From contig JAEYOQ010000049.1 of assembly GCA_023411555.1 (NCBI GenBank), positions 1 to 64,000 of the forward strand: a stretch of 64,000 bases of DNA, in the 5' to 3' direction. The position numbers and the translations under genes are program-made. Below the pieces are notes generated by a model, which was not told where the DNA came from, did not search any database, and saw nothing but the letters and a program-made list of their open reading frames with translations. Shown here one piece after another: positions 52,728 through 61,397 of this stretch; the first letter of the stretch is position 1, and each line of letters opens with the position of its first letter. The DNA is from Bacillota bacterium (GTDB lineage Bacteria; Bacillota; Clostridia; Lachnospirales; Lachnospiraceae).

Positions 52728-53771
52728 ATGCAGTATGGAGTGTTGGTGGTTGATGATTCTTCCTTTATGCGGAGAAGTATCAGCATGATTATTGAACAAG
52801 ATCCCCAATTCTTTATTATAGGGATAGCAAGAAACGGACAGGATGCCATCGAAAAGGTTCAAAGATTAAAGCCGGATATCGTGACTATGGATGTTGAAAT
52901 GCCTGAAAAAGATGGAATTGAAGCCCTCAAGGAAATCATGAAGCTATGCCCGGTTCCAGTGGTCATGCTAAGCAATCATACCGAGTATGGTGCCAAAACA
53001 ACGATTAAGGCATTAGAATTGGGGGCTGTTGATTTCTTCTTAAAATCGGCCATCGTTGGGGAGGATACCAATCAGGAATCAATTAAGCAATTTCTGAATA
53101 GCTTGAAGACAATAGTGGAAAAGGCGAAGCTTCCTCTTACTGAGAAAATGAACACAGTAGAAGCGAGTAATAACTGTGCTTCTATGGTGAAAACGACGAG
53201 TGCGGATATACTAATCATTGGTTGTTCAACCGGAGGTCCATCTGCATTACAGTCTCTTTTGCCAAGGTTTCCGAACAATTTTCATATTCCTATCGTTGTA
53301 ATACAACACATGCCTGCGGGCTTTACCGGTCCCCTGGCGGAGCGTTTTGATACAATCTGTAACCTTCATGTAAAGGAAGCTGAGAATGAAGATATATTAC
53401 AGGCCGGAACCATATATATTGCTCCTGCGGGCTTTCAGACCTTTTTTAATCGTAAACCCAATGGAAGTGTTATGCTTACGGTAGAGGATTATTCTCCTGT
53501 TGAGACCCTGTACAAGCCCTCAGTTACTGTGTCCCTCTTATCCGCCGCACAAGTATTTAACGATAGGATGGTCGCAGTAATCATGACCGGTATGGGAAAC
53601 GATGGTCTGGTTGGCTGCGAGGAGGTTAAAAAGCAGCATGGAAAGGTAATTGTTGAAGCGGAGGAAACCTGTGTTGTCTATGGTATGCCTAAGGTTGTTT
53701 TTGAGGCCGGACTTGCTGATATACAGGTGCCTTTGCCTCAAATATATCATCATATAAGCCAATTCGTTTAA
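52728..53771 (+). CDS. cheB: Chemotaxis methylesterase/response regulator CheB
   Basis: A 347-residue protein with an N-terminal receiver domain (Asp pair in VVDDSSFMRR, phosphorylated Asp near 57 in VTMDVEMPEKDG) and a C-terminal methylesterase/deamidase domain. Catalytic pieces are the serine in GCSTGGPSAL near 167, the histidine in VIQHMPAGFTG near 193 and the aspartate in MTGMGNDG near 288. The ATG at 52728 is preferred to 52719, because GGAAGGGGG is 8-10 bases before it. Last gene of the chemosensory operon. CheC, CheD and CheV are not in the window. Confidence 0.95.
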   Translation: MQYGVLVVDDSSFMRRSISMIIEQDPQFFIIGIARNGQDAIEKVQRLKPDIVTMDVEMPEKDGIEALKEIMKLCPVPVVMLSNHTEYGAKTTIKALELGAVDFFLKSAIVGEDTNQESIKQFLNSLKTIVEKAKLPLTEKMNTVEASNNCASMVKTTSADILIIGCSTGGPSALQSLLPRFPNNFHIPIVVIQHMPAGFTGPLAERFDTICNLHVKEAENEDILQAGTIYIAPAGFQTFFNRKPNGSVMLTVEDYSPVETLYKPSVTVSLLSAAQVFNDRMVAVIMTGMGNDGLVGCEEVKKQHGKVIVEAEETCVVYGMPKVVFEAGLADIQVPLPQIYHHISQFV

Positions 53772-53852
53772 TGAAATAGTAGTAATGACTGCTTCCATCC
53801 CTAGGAATACCGAGACCTGCGGCAAGCTTACGGTAGCTTTAGGTGAGTGAGT

Positions 53853-54563
53853 TTATAGCTCGTATATCTCCTTAGAGCCGGAGATGGAGGCAGAGATTGC
53901 TTTTTCTACGGATGCTACGGCTCCTTCTTTATCCCGGTTTTTCAGTGCCTTTAGGATTTCTCGTGCACTATTGCAGACCACTTCATTCCCATACCTTTGA
54001 ATAAATCTTACCCAAAGATGGGTAACAGGAACACGGAAAGAACGATAGATTAAGGGCAACAAAGTGTTATGGCTGGTCATGGCTAATTCATGATAAAAGG
54101 AGAAAGCGGCATCAGCAGCCTTATCGTGATTATCATTAAGACCCTGCATCTTACTCAAGTAGCGTTCCAGAGTAGTAATATCCTCTGCTTCGAGTCGATC
54201 TACGGATAGCTCCACTGCCAGTTTATCCACGATCATCTTCATCTCCAATATAGAGCGTATATCCTCCCTTCGAAGGTGTCCGCCATTATAATTCATGATT
54301 GATAGAAGTGTTTCTACGGTACCATAGCGACGGTAATCTGTGACAAATACACCTGACCGGGGCTTTACCTTTAAAAATCCTTTTCTGGCTAGTTCAGCAA
54401 TTCCGCTGTTTACCACAGCACGGCTAACCTGCATCTGCTCCGCCAAGATTCGTTCGGGTGGAAGCTTCTCACCAATTTTCAATTTTCCTGATAGAATCAT
54501 AGTCTCAAACTCCCTGACAAAAAGTTCCTTTAATGTAGGGGCTTTTAGTTTTGTAAAGTCCAT
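53853..54563 (-). CDS. GntR/FadR-family regulator of the first HypB-oxidoreductase cluster
   Basis: A 236-residue regulator: N-terminal winged helix (GEKLPPERILAEQMQVSRAVVNSGIAEL) and an all-helical C-terminal ligand domain (about 90-236) of the FadR/FCD type. The ATG at 54563 is chosen because AAAGGA lies before it and the paralogue at 60538 starts at the same point; the longer frame is spurious. It is divergent from the membrane protein gene, and a CTGGT-ATG-ACCAG dyad sits just past that gene's promoter, so it probably represses that cluster. The ligand is unknown. Confidence 0.88.
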   Translation of the reverse strand: MDFTKLKAPTLKELFVREFETMILSGKLKIGEKLPPERILAEQMQVSRAVVNSGIAELARKGFLKVKPRSGVFVTDYRRYGTVETLLSIMNYNGGHLRREDIRSILEMKMIVDKLAVELSVDRLEAEDITTLERYLSKMQGLNDNHDKAADAAFSFYHELAMTSHNTLLPLIYRSFRVPVTHLWVRFIQRYGNEVVCNSAREILKALKNRDKEGAVASVEKAISASISGSKEIYEL

Positions 54564-54727
54564 TAGTATTCCTTTCTTAAGTCCGATATCATTCCCCAAA
54601 TTGGTAGAACCAGATATGAAAAAAATATCATAATTCAGATCGAAAATCAATAGAATAGTTACTTTTCTGGCTAGCTGTGAACCTATAATATGGAATTAAC
54701 ACATTTTGCAATAAGTTTGACAAATAC

Positions 54728-54781
54728 TTGACAATCTAATTATTATTCTATAGAATGAAATTGTACTACTGGTATGACCAG
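54728..54781 (+). promoter_or_regulatory. Promoter and GntR-type operator of the first HypB cluster
   Basis: TTGACA (54728-54733), 17 bases, TAGAAT (54751-54756). The palindrome CTGGTATGACCAG (54769-54781) at about the transcription start matches the TGGT-N3-ACCA form of FadR-type operators, and the divergent GntR gene is a natural binder. Confidence 0.75.
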
Positions 54782-54814
54782 ATGATACTTTTATTTTCTA
54801 AAGGAGGATAATGT

Positions 54815-55798
54815 ATGTTTCGGTTTAATTATGGGGAAGGTGGGGGGCTTGCTGTTTGGCTGGTATGGATTGGCGTATTTTTGATTCTGTTCCTGCTAAA
54901 TGAAGTTACCCGCAGATTTAAGCTGGCTGGAGTGTTAGGCTTTATGGTATTTCCAGCCGTACTTTCAATAATGTGGTTTACGGTGATGAAAGAGACAACG
55001 TACACAGACTGGTTTCACTTGGTAAAGGTTTATTCGGCAACAGCCGGCTGCATTGGTTTTTGGTGTATCCGTCATGTACATGGAACCAATAAGAAGACGG
55101 GTAAAGCATGGGCACTGGCTAATAATAAGATAGCACTTTGCTTTCCTCCCTTGATACTTGCTGTCAATATTCTGGAGGCGGTTATTCGTGACTTTGAAGT
55201 AGGTAGCAAATATGCTGTAATGGCTCAGGATTTAACCGCAGATGCCCCTGTTATGTTGATGGGTGGCTCCTGGAACTTTATGAATGGTATTGCCGGTCTC
55301 CTGAATATTATCATTATTACAGGTTGGTTTGGCATTAAGATTAGGAAAAAAACAGATAAGGATGGCAGCCGGGATATGATCTGGCCGGATATGCTGTGGT
55401 TTTACATCGTGGCATACGACCTATGGAATTTTGCCTATACATATAACTGCTTGCCCCACCACTCCTGGTATTGTGGATTAGCACTGCTGTTGGCACCGAC
55501 CCTGTGTGCCTTTACAGTTGGTAAGGGTGCTTGGTTGCAGCATCGGGCTCAGACATTGGCACTATGGTGTATGTTTGCTCAAACCTTCCCCTTATTCCAG
55601 GACTATGGAAAATGGCGCGTAGATTCTACCTATAATCCTACCATCTATTTTATTGTCAGCCTGTTAGCATTGGTATCTAACATTGCGGTAGTAATATATA
55701 TGATCTATAAATGGAAGAAGACTAAGCGTAATCCTTATAAGGGTGAGCTGTATGTTGATTTAAAAGAATATCAGTCAATTGCTGCGCTGGCAGAATAA
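54815..55798 (+). CDS. Polytopic membrane protein (probably DUF5692)
   Basis: A 327-residue membrane protein with about eight or nine hydrophobic segments, strongly Trp- and aromatic-rich (CLPHHSWYCGLALLL, KWRVDSTYNPTIY). I believe it is of the DUF5692 type, without certainty. No signal of known transport or redox family, although the histidines in HHSW and the conserved Trp could line a cofactor or proton path. AAGGAGG precedes the ATG. It opens a transcription unit of membrane protein, hypB, large oxidoreductase and hypA, behind a strong regulated promoter. It may anchor or accept electrons from that oxidoreductase; inferred from position only. Confidence 0.65.
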   Translation: MFRFNYGEGGGLAVWLVWIGVFLILFLLNEVTRRFKLAGVLGFMVFPAVLSIMWFTVMKETTYTDWFHLVKVYSATAGCIGFWCIRHVHGTNKKTGKAWALANNKIALCFPPLILAVNILEAVIRDFEVGSKYAVMAQDLTADAPVMLMGGSWNFMNGIAGLLNIIIITGWFGIKIRKKTDKDGSRDMIWPDMLWFYIVAYDLWNFAYTYNCLPHHSWYCGLALLLAPTLCAFTVGKGAWLQHRAQTLALWCMFAQTFPLFQDYGKWRVDSTYNPTIYFIVSLLALVSNIAVVIYMIYKWKKTKRNPYKGELYVDLKEYQSIAALAE

Positions 55799-55855
55799 AT
55801 GGAGTTACCGTGCTATTTGGAAGATCGTTAATAATTGAAAGGAATGGGAAATAAG

Positions 55856-56518
55856 TTGAAGGAATTTCGAGTCTTAGAAATCAAAGAAAGTATATTTGAG
55901 GACAACAACAAGGATGCCAATCGTCTCAGAGAGCAATTAAAAAGTGAGAATACCTTTTTACTGAACCTGATGAGTTCTCCGGGAGCAGGAAAGACCACTA
56001 CATTGGTAAATACCATTAATCGTCTAAAGGACAGACTTAGTATAGCAGTGATGGAGGCAGATATCGATTCGGATGTGGATGCAAAGACTATTTCCGAAAC
56101 GGGAGTAAAGGTAATCCAGCTTCATACAGGAGGAATGTGTCACCTGGATGCAGATATGACCAGACAGGGTCTTCTGGGACTGGATGCCAAGGGGACGGAT
56201 TTGGTTATTCTCGAGAATGTGGGGAATCTGGTATGTCCAGCTGAATTTGATACAGGCTCCACGAAAAATGCAATGATTTTAAGCGTTCCCGAGGGTGATG
56301 ATAAGCCTCTGAAATATCCATTGATGTTCCAGATATCGGACGCTCTGATCATCAATAAAATAGACACTATGGAGATGTTTGACTTTAATTTAGAGCTTTG
56401 TGTGGAAAGAGTGAAAAAATTAAAGCCGGATATCGCTATTTTCCCGATTTCCGCTAAAACAGGTGAAGGGATTGAAGCGTGGACGGAGTGGTTGTATAAA
56501 GAGGTCAAAGGAGAGTAG
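55856..56518 (+). CDS. hypB: HypB-type nickel-insertion GTPase, first copy
   Basis: A 220-residue SIMIBI-class GTPase. The P-loop is SSPGAGKTT near residue 40, with MEADIDSDVDA, HTGGMCHLDADMTRQ (metal-binding Cys and His) and INKIDTM following. In hydrogenase maturation it loads nickel into the [NiFe] site together with HypA. The start is uncertain: TTG at 55856 aligns with the start of the paralogue at 60691, while an ATG at 55844 would add four residues but sits on its own ribosome site. There is no His-rich N-terminal nickel-store tail. It overlaps nothing and is followed by the oxidoreductase after four bases. Confidence 0.88.
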   Translation: MKEFRVLEIKESIFEDNNKDANRLREQLKSENTFLLNLMSSPGAGKTTTLVNTINRLKDRLSIAVMEADIDSDVDAKTISETGVKVIQLHTGGMCHLDADMTRQGLLGLDAKGTDLVILENVGNLVCPAEFDTGSTKNAMILSVPEGDDKPLKYPLMFQISDALIINKIDTMEMFDFNLELCVERVKKLKPDIAIFPISAKTGEGIEAWTEWLYKEVKGE

Positions 56519-56522
56519 AACT

Positions 56523-59252
56523 GTGGAGCAGGCAATTACAAAGATGTATTTCCCGGAAGGGTATCAATGTAAGTATAATGAAAAGGTAATGGCTTTTACA
56601 AATATGCTGGGCCGGAAGGATCCAAAGAAGAACGGATACCAGTGGGATGATCCGGAATATGTTATCTTGGAGGCCGGTGTCGATGATGATATGGCAGAGG
56701 TAGGTCTGGCTATGGGGTATTATACCAAGCGAACCGCCAAAGAAATGGCTCAGATTATGGGTAAATCCGAGGAATATTGCCACGAGCAGATGATGAAGCT
56801 GGCAGTATACGGCACAACCTTTGTCAATGTTATTAATGGAGTGGACACCTTCTGGCATGCAGAGAGCTGGATTCCGGGTATTATGGAGATGGTTGTAAAT
56901 AATCTTGATAATGTAAAGAAGTATCCGGTTGTCGCTTATGCCATGGAGGCCTATGGTAGAGTCAGGGGGCCCATGAGTGCAGGTATGTTCCCTCCCGGAA
57001 TTGGCCTGATGAGGGTAATTCCTATTGAGACAGCCATCGAAGGCAATAGCCGCAGAGCCAGCTATGAAGAGGTTTCCAAATACTTGAATGACAATACGAT
57101 ATTTTCTTGTTCTCCTTGCTCCTGTCGTACTGATAGAGAGGCCATGGGAGAGGGCTGTGGTCACCTGAAGGAGGATATGTGTATTCAGATGGGCCATGCA
57201 GCAGAATACTATATCCGTACAGGTCGCGGAAGGGAAATCACCAGGGAAGAAGCCTTCGAGATCATCCATCGGGCAGAGGAAAATGGTCTGATGCACCAAA
57301 TTCCCAATATTGACGGGTCCGGAAAAACCCATGCCATCTGTAACTGCTGTGGATGCTCTTGTCTGTCCCTCCGCTCCGGAACGATGTATAAGAATGTGGA
57401 TATGGTACGTTCCAATTATGTTTCAAGGGTTGATAAGGAAAAATGCGTGGCCTGTGGTCAGTGTGTGGAGAACTGTCCTATGAATGCCATGAGGCTGGGA
57501 CAGAAGCTTTGTTCCAGTGGAGCTGTTATAGAGGAAATTACAACAAAGTATACACCTAGAAACAATGATTGGACGCAAGATGACTGGAATATCGATTACA
57601 GGCTCAATCGTCAAGAGGTTGTGGACACCGGTACGGCGCCTTGTAAAACCAACTGTCCCGCCCACATAGCGGTACAGGGATACATAAAATTAGCAGCTCA
57701 GGGCAAGTATACGGAGGCTCTGGAACTGATTAAAATGGAAAATCCCTTCCCGGCTGTTTGTGGATATGTCTGCAACAAGCGCTGTGAAGATGCCTGTACA
57801 AGAGGGAATTTGGATGAACCTATCGCAATCGATGACATCAAGCGTTTTATTGCAGATCAAGATCTGAGTAAAAAGACAAGGTTTATACCTAAAAAGCGTA
57901 ATAACTATAGTGATAAAAAGATTGCAGTTGTGGGATCTGGGCCGGCAGGACTTTCCTGTGCTTATTATCTGGCTATCGATGGCTATGACGTGACGGTGTT
58001 TGAGAAAGAAAAGGTTGTCGGTGGAATGCTGATGTTTGGGATTCCCTCCTTCGTTCTTGAGAAAAGAATCGTAGAAGCTGAGATCGATGTTTTGAGAGAA
58101 TTGGGTGTTACCTTTAAGACCGGAGTAGAGGTTGGAAAGGATATAACACTGGACCAGTTAAGAGCAGATGGATATAAAGCCTTCTATCTGGCAATCGGAG
58201 CACAGAAGGGTAGGAAAATAGGCATTGAGGGAGAAGATCTTGAGGGTGTGGTATCCGGAATAGAATTCCTATCTCGTATCAATCAGGATGAAACACAAAC
58301 CATCTCCGGTAACGTAGTTGTGATCGGTGGCGGTAATGTGGCAATCGACGTAGCCCGGGTTGCTGTTCGTGCCGGTGGTAATAAGGTAAGTATGTACTGC
58401 TTAGAGAATAGAGAGCAGATGCCGGCTCTAGACGAAGAGATTGAAGTGGCTGAAAGTGAGGATATCACAATCAATAATTCCTGGGGACCTAAGCGTATTA
58501 TAGGTGAGAATGGTAAGGTAACGGCTATCGAGTTCATGCGCTGTATCAGTGTCTTTGATGAGAAGGGACGCTTTGCACCTAAGTATGATGAAAATGATAC
58601 GACGATAGTAGAAGCAGATCATATTCTGTTATCGGTAGGTCAATCCATCGACTGGTGTGGAATGCTCGCGGGCAGTAAAGCAGTGATCAATCCCAATCAA
58701 ACTATCCGTGTAGATGATATTACCTACCAGACAGATCAGCCTGATGTGTTTGCAGGTGGAGATGCGGTGACCGGACCTCGTTTTGCAATCGATGCGATTG
58801 CAGCCGGAAAGCAGGCAGCCATTTCTATTCATCGTTTTGTCCAGGTGGGACAGGATTTACGGATTGGCCGCAGTCGTCGCCATTATATCGAATTAGATAA
58901 GAATGCAGTAATTATCGATAGCTTTGACACAACTCCCAGACAGAGAGCAGCAAAGATTGACGGTCAGGAAGCAAAGAAAACCTTCCGTGATATCCGAACA
59001 GCCCTCACTGAGGAGCAGATGAAGAAGGAAACAGAACGATGCCTTGGCTGTGGTGCTACTGTGGTTGATGAATACATGTGTGTAGGCTGTGGTATGTGTG
59101 CCACAAAGTGTAAGTTTGGAGCCATCACCCTAGAGCGTGTTTATGACGGTAAGGGCGTGGAATTCCTGGGTATCAAAAAGGCGATTACACCTCACGTAAT
59201 CAAGCGTAAAATAAAGATAACTGCCAAAAAAGTAATTGGAGGGAAAAGATAA
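56523..59252 (+). CDS. Large Fe-S/FAD oxidoreductase of the first HypB cluster
   Basis: A 909-residue protein. Order: an N-terminal domain with winged-helix-like pattern (1-190) leading to PGIGLMRVIPIE, a Cys/His-rich block (CSPCSC at 196-201, EGCGH, CNCCGCSC near 280), a 2[4Fe-4S] ferredoxin segment (CVACGQCVENCP at 308), a glutamate-synthase-small-subunit-like part (C-rich segment near 380-440, FAD-binding VVGSGPAGLSCA near 468, NAD(P)-binding VVIGGGNVAIDVA near 597) and a C-terminal Fe-S segment (CLGCG at 840, CVGCGMC near 860). The GTG start follows AAAGGAG, giving VEQAITKMYFPEG. Found between hypB and hypA. The reaction is unknown; a carbonyl or nitrogen-compound reduction with NAD(P)H is possible. 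Confidence 0.82.
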   Translation: MEQAITKMYFPEGYQCKYNEKVMAFTNMLGRKDPKKNGYQWDDPEYVILEAGVDDDMAEVGLAMGYYTKRTAKEMAQIMGKSEEYCHEQMMKLAVYGTTFVNVINGVDTFWHAESWIPGIMEMVVNNLDNVKKYPVVAYAMEAYGRVRGPMSAGMFPPGIGLMRVIPIETAIEGNSRRASYEEVSKYLNDNTIFSCSPCSCRTDREAMGEGCGHLKEDMCIQMGHAAEYYIRTGRGREITREEAFEIIHRAEENGLMHQIPNIDGSGKTHAICNCCGCSCLSLRSGTMYKNVDMVRSNYVSRVDKEKCVACGQCVENCPMNAMRLGQKLCSSGAVIEEITTKYTPRNNDWTQDDWNIDYRLNRQEVVDTGTAPCKTNCPAHIAVQGYIKLAAQGKYTEALELIKMENPFPAVCGYVCNKRCEDACTRGNLDEPIAIDDIKRFIADQDLSKKTRFIPKKRNNYSDKKIAVVGSGPAGLSCAYYLAIDGYDVTVFEKEKVVGGMLMFGIPSFVLEKRIVEAEIDVLRELGVTFKTGVEVGKDITLDQLRADGYKAFYLAIGAQKGRKIGIEGEDLEGVVSGIEFLSRINQDETQTISGNVVVIGGGNVAIDVARVAVRAGGNKVSMYCLENREQMPALDEEIEVAESEDITINNSWGPKRIIGENGKVTAIEFMRCISVFDEKGRFAPKYDENDTTIVEADHILLSVGQSIDWCGMLAGSKAVINPNQTIRVDDITYQTDQPDVFAGGDAVTGPRFAIDAIAAGKQAAISIHRFVQVGQDLRIGRSRRHYIELDKNAVIIDSFDTTPRQRAAKIDGQEAKKTFRDIRTALTEEQMKKETERCLGCGATVVDEYMCVGCGMCATKCKFGAITLERVYDGKGVEFLGIKKAITPHVIKRKIKITAKKVIGGKR

Positions 59253-59255
59253 GCC

Positions 59256-59597
59256 ATGCATGAACTAGGTATCATGTACCATATTGTTGAGAAGGTATTG
59301 AGAGTAGTGGATACTAACCAGCTAACCGAGGTGGAAGCGATCGTCCTACAGGTGGGAGAATTGTCTTCGGTGGTTCCAAGGTATCTCCATGCCTGTTACC
59401 CCGCAGCGGTAGATGGTACCATGCTTGAACATACCAAATTAGAAATAGAAGTCCTCACAGCCAATGGGCTTTGTCAGAGCTGTGGAAAGGTATATCCATT
59501 ACTGGAGCACGCAAAGGTCTGCCCGGAGTGTAAGGGGGAAGAATTTGAGATGCTTAGTGGCGGAGAATTCTACCTAAAAGAAATCAGGGCGTGTTAA
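59256..59597 (+). CDS. hypA: HypA-type nickel metallochaperone
   Basis: A 113-residue protein. It starts MHE (His2 and Glu3, the nickel-binding start of HypA) and has a zinc site of four cysteines, CQSC near residue 73 and CPEC near 93. Length fits HypA/HybF. It ends the first HypB cluster, four bases after the oxidoreductase stop codon. HypA and HypB without hydrogenase subunits or hypCDEF in the window is unusual. Either they serve a hydrogenase elsewhere or they mature this oxidoreductase. Confidence 0.93.
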   Translation: MHELGIMYHIVEKVLRVVDTNQLTEVEAIVLQVGELSSVVPRYLHACYPAAVDGTMLEHTKLEIEVLTANGLCQSCGKVYPLLEHAKVCPECKGEEFEMLSGGEFYLKEIRAC

Positions 59598-59605
59598 AAA
59601 GAGAA

Positions 59606-59822
59606 AAGGGTCTGCCGCATAATATAAGTTAGTGCTACAGGAACGGATAACATGCATCCCATAATGCACTGTTTGACGGACAGATTGTTGTTTTGTATGA
59701 CAGAAGCAAACATTATATGTTTGATAATGGCATACAAAACAATAAGATGTCAGGCAATCTGTGTGTGAGGGATGCATGTTGTTCGTTCCTGTATTAAAAA
59801 CATACGTTATGCGGCAGGCCCT
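59606..59822. repeat. Palindromic repeat element, copy C
   Basis: A 217-base imperfect palindrome, reverse orientation of copy A. Outer arms AAGGGTCTGCCGCATAAT (59606-59623) and GTTATGCGGCAGGCCCTT (59805-59822) pair with one or two mismatches. Inner arms share ATGCATCCCATAATGCACTG and TTTGACGGACAGATT with copy A. It lacks the inner hairpin seen in copy A. It fills the gap between the convergent hypA and the second GntR gene. Confidence 0.75.
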
Positions 59823-59830
59823 TCTACTGA

Positions 59831-60538
59831 TTATTCATTATATATTTCTAGGTCTCCTTTTATGGACCGTTCATAATATTCCGTTAAATACTGTATTGCT
59901 TCTTCAGTTTTCCCTTCTTTTATTAAATTAAATAACCCGGTCATAAAGTCGATGGTCAGTTGTATACCATATAACCTGATGTGGCGTTCAAACAGGTTTC
60001 GGTTAGAGGTGCGGAAGGCATTATAGATCAAAGGTAAAATCGTATTTTTGCTTAGGATGCTCATATATCGAAAGAACTCGTAGGCTATTTCTGCGGCCTC
60101 TGACACTTTACTTGTCTTTTCAAGAGCGAATATATAGTCCTGTAGCTTATCTAGATTTTCCTTTGTTAAGCTTGATGCCATCTGTCTGATTGCAAAGGTG
60201 TCAAATAAGATCTTAAGTTCAATGGAAGAACGTATTTCAGGTCTACGAAGCATTCCTCCATTATAATTCATCATTGAGACAAGTATGTCCACTGAACCCT
60301 TTTGGTTATAATCAGCCACAAAGGTACCAATTCTTGGTTGTATCTCTAGAAATCCTTTCGCTACCATTGTCGCAATACCGCTATGAACGATATTGCGATT
60401 GATTCCCATAACTTCTGCTAGTTCACGTTCTGTTAAAAGCTGTTCCCCTATTTCAAGCTCACCTGACAATATTTTGGATTCTATTTCATGAATGAATAGA
60501 TCCTTTAGAGTAGGGGCTTGTAATTTTTTGAACTCCAT
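59831..60538 (-). CDS. GntR/FadR-family regulator of the second HypB cluster
   Basis: A 235-residue paralogue of the regulator at 53853, similar over its length (KLQAPTLKDLFIHEIESKIL against KLKAPTLKELFVREFETMIL; shared MMNYNGGMLRR). The N-terminal winged helix and helical C-terminal domain are both intact. It is divergent from the second hypB across a 152-base gap that contains a CTGGT...ACCAG dyad like the first operator. It presumably represses the second cluster. Confidence 0.88.
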   Translation of the reverse strand: MEFKKLQAPTLKDLFIHEIESKILSGELEIGEQLLTERELAEVMGINRNIVHSGIATMVAKGFLEIQPRIGTFVADYNQKGSVDILVSMMNYNGGMLRRPEIRSSIELKILFDTFAIRQMASSLTKENLDKLQDYIFALEKTSKVSEAAEIAYEFFRYMSILSKNTILPLIYNAFRTSNRNLFERHIRLYGIQLTIDFMTGLFNLIKEGKTEEAIQYLTEYYERSIKGDLEIYNE

Positions 60539-60557
60539 ACATTATCCTCCTTGGTTA

Positions 60558-60574
60558 CTGGTTAACCACACCAG
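60558..60574. promoter_or_regulatory. GntR-type operator before the second HypB cluster
   Basis: CTGGTTAACCACACCAG contains CTGGT and ACCAG arms with a 7-base centre, plus the inner palindrome TGGTTAACCA. It resembles the operator at 54769 with a wider centre. It lies 17 bases before the start codon of the GntR gene, on the divergent side. Confidence 0.5.
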
Positions 60575-60615
60575 TGATAATATTACAATATTTTGTTATA
60601 ATTGTAAAATAAGTA

Positions 60616-60644
60616 TTGTTTAGAGCGCTTTTTGATGGTAATAT
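60616..60644 (+). promoter_or_regulatory. Possible promoter of the second hypB
   Basis: TTGTTT (60616-60621), 17 bases, TAATAT (60639-60644), 46 bases before the ATG. Confidence 0.5.
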
Positions 60645-60690
60645 AATTATATATTTTCGTTAAAAGATTGTCAATCAGCGGAGGGAGTAT

Positions 60691-61371
60691 ATGGAAAAAT
60701 ATAAGGTGATTCAAGTAAAACAAAGCATTTTTGCTGATAATGATGCCGATGCAAATACCTTACGAATGCAATTAAAGAAGCAGGGCACATTTTTATTGAA
60801 TTTGATGTCATCTCCTGGTTCGGGAAAAACAACCACATTGAAAGCAACCATAGCAAAGCTAAAAGATGAGATGAACATTGGTGTTATGGAGGCAGATATT
60901 GCTTCTGATGTTGATGCGGCTGCAATTGCCGAACTGGGTACAAGGACGATCCAGTTACATACAGGTGGTATGTGTCATCTGGATGCTGATATGACAAGAC
61001 AGGGGCTAACCTCCTTAGAGAGTGAAACGTTTGATTTGATCATCTTGGAAAACGTGGGTAATCTTGTTTGTCCCGCTGAGTTTGATACCGGTGCTGTAAA
61101 AAACGCCATGATTCTTTCCGTACCTGAGGGGCATGATAAGCCTCTCAAATATCCGCTCATATTTGAAAAGTGCGATGTATTACTCATTAATAAAATAGAC
61201 GTAATGCCATATTTCAACTTTGATATAGAGCTTGTACAAGAGTATACGAGAAAACGTAATCCTAATATCAAGATATACCCAATATGTGCGAAGACAGGAG
61301 AAGGTGTCGACCAATTTACCAATTGGTTAAGGGATGAAGTAAAGGCATGGAAAAGCGAAGAAATGTTATAA
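60691..61371 (+). CDS. hypB: HypB-type nickel-insertion GTPase, second copy
   Basis: A 226-residue paralogue of the HypB at 55856, highly similar along its length: P-loop SSPGSGKTT, VMEADIASDVDA, HTGGMCHLDADMTRQ, INKIDVMPYF. It has no N-terminal His-rich tail. GGAGGG before the ATG is the ribosome site. It precedes a second large oxidoreductase by 26 bases. No second hypA is visible before the window ends. Confidence 0.9.
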   Translation: MEKYKVIQVKQSIFADNDADANTLRMQLKKQGTFLLNLMSSPGSGKTTTLKATIAKLKDEMNIGVMEADIASDVDAAAIAELGTRTIQLHTGGMCHLDADMTRQGLTSLESETFDLIILENVGNLVCPAEFDTGAVKNAMILSVPEGHDKPLKYPLIFEKCDVLLINKIDVMPYFNFDIELVQEYTRKRNPNIKIYPICAKTGEGVDQFTNWLRDEVKAWKSEEML

Positions 61372-61397
61372 AAATATAATGTAAAGGAGTTTATTCA

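Noticed and set aside
56505..57332. 275-codon minus-strand frame opposite the large oxidoreductase
   Set aside because: It has no known motif and lies fully across conserved ferredoxin and Cys-rich coding; a shadow frame.
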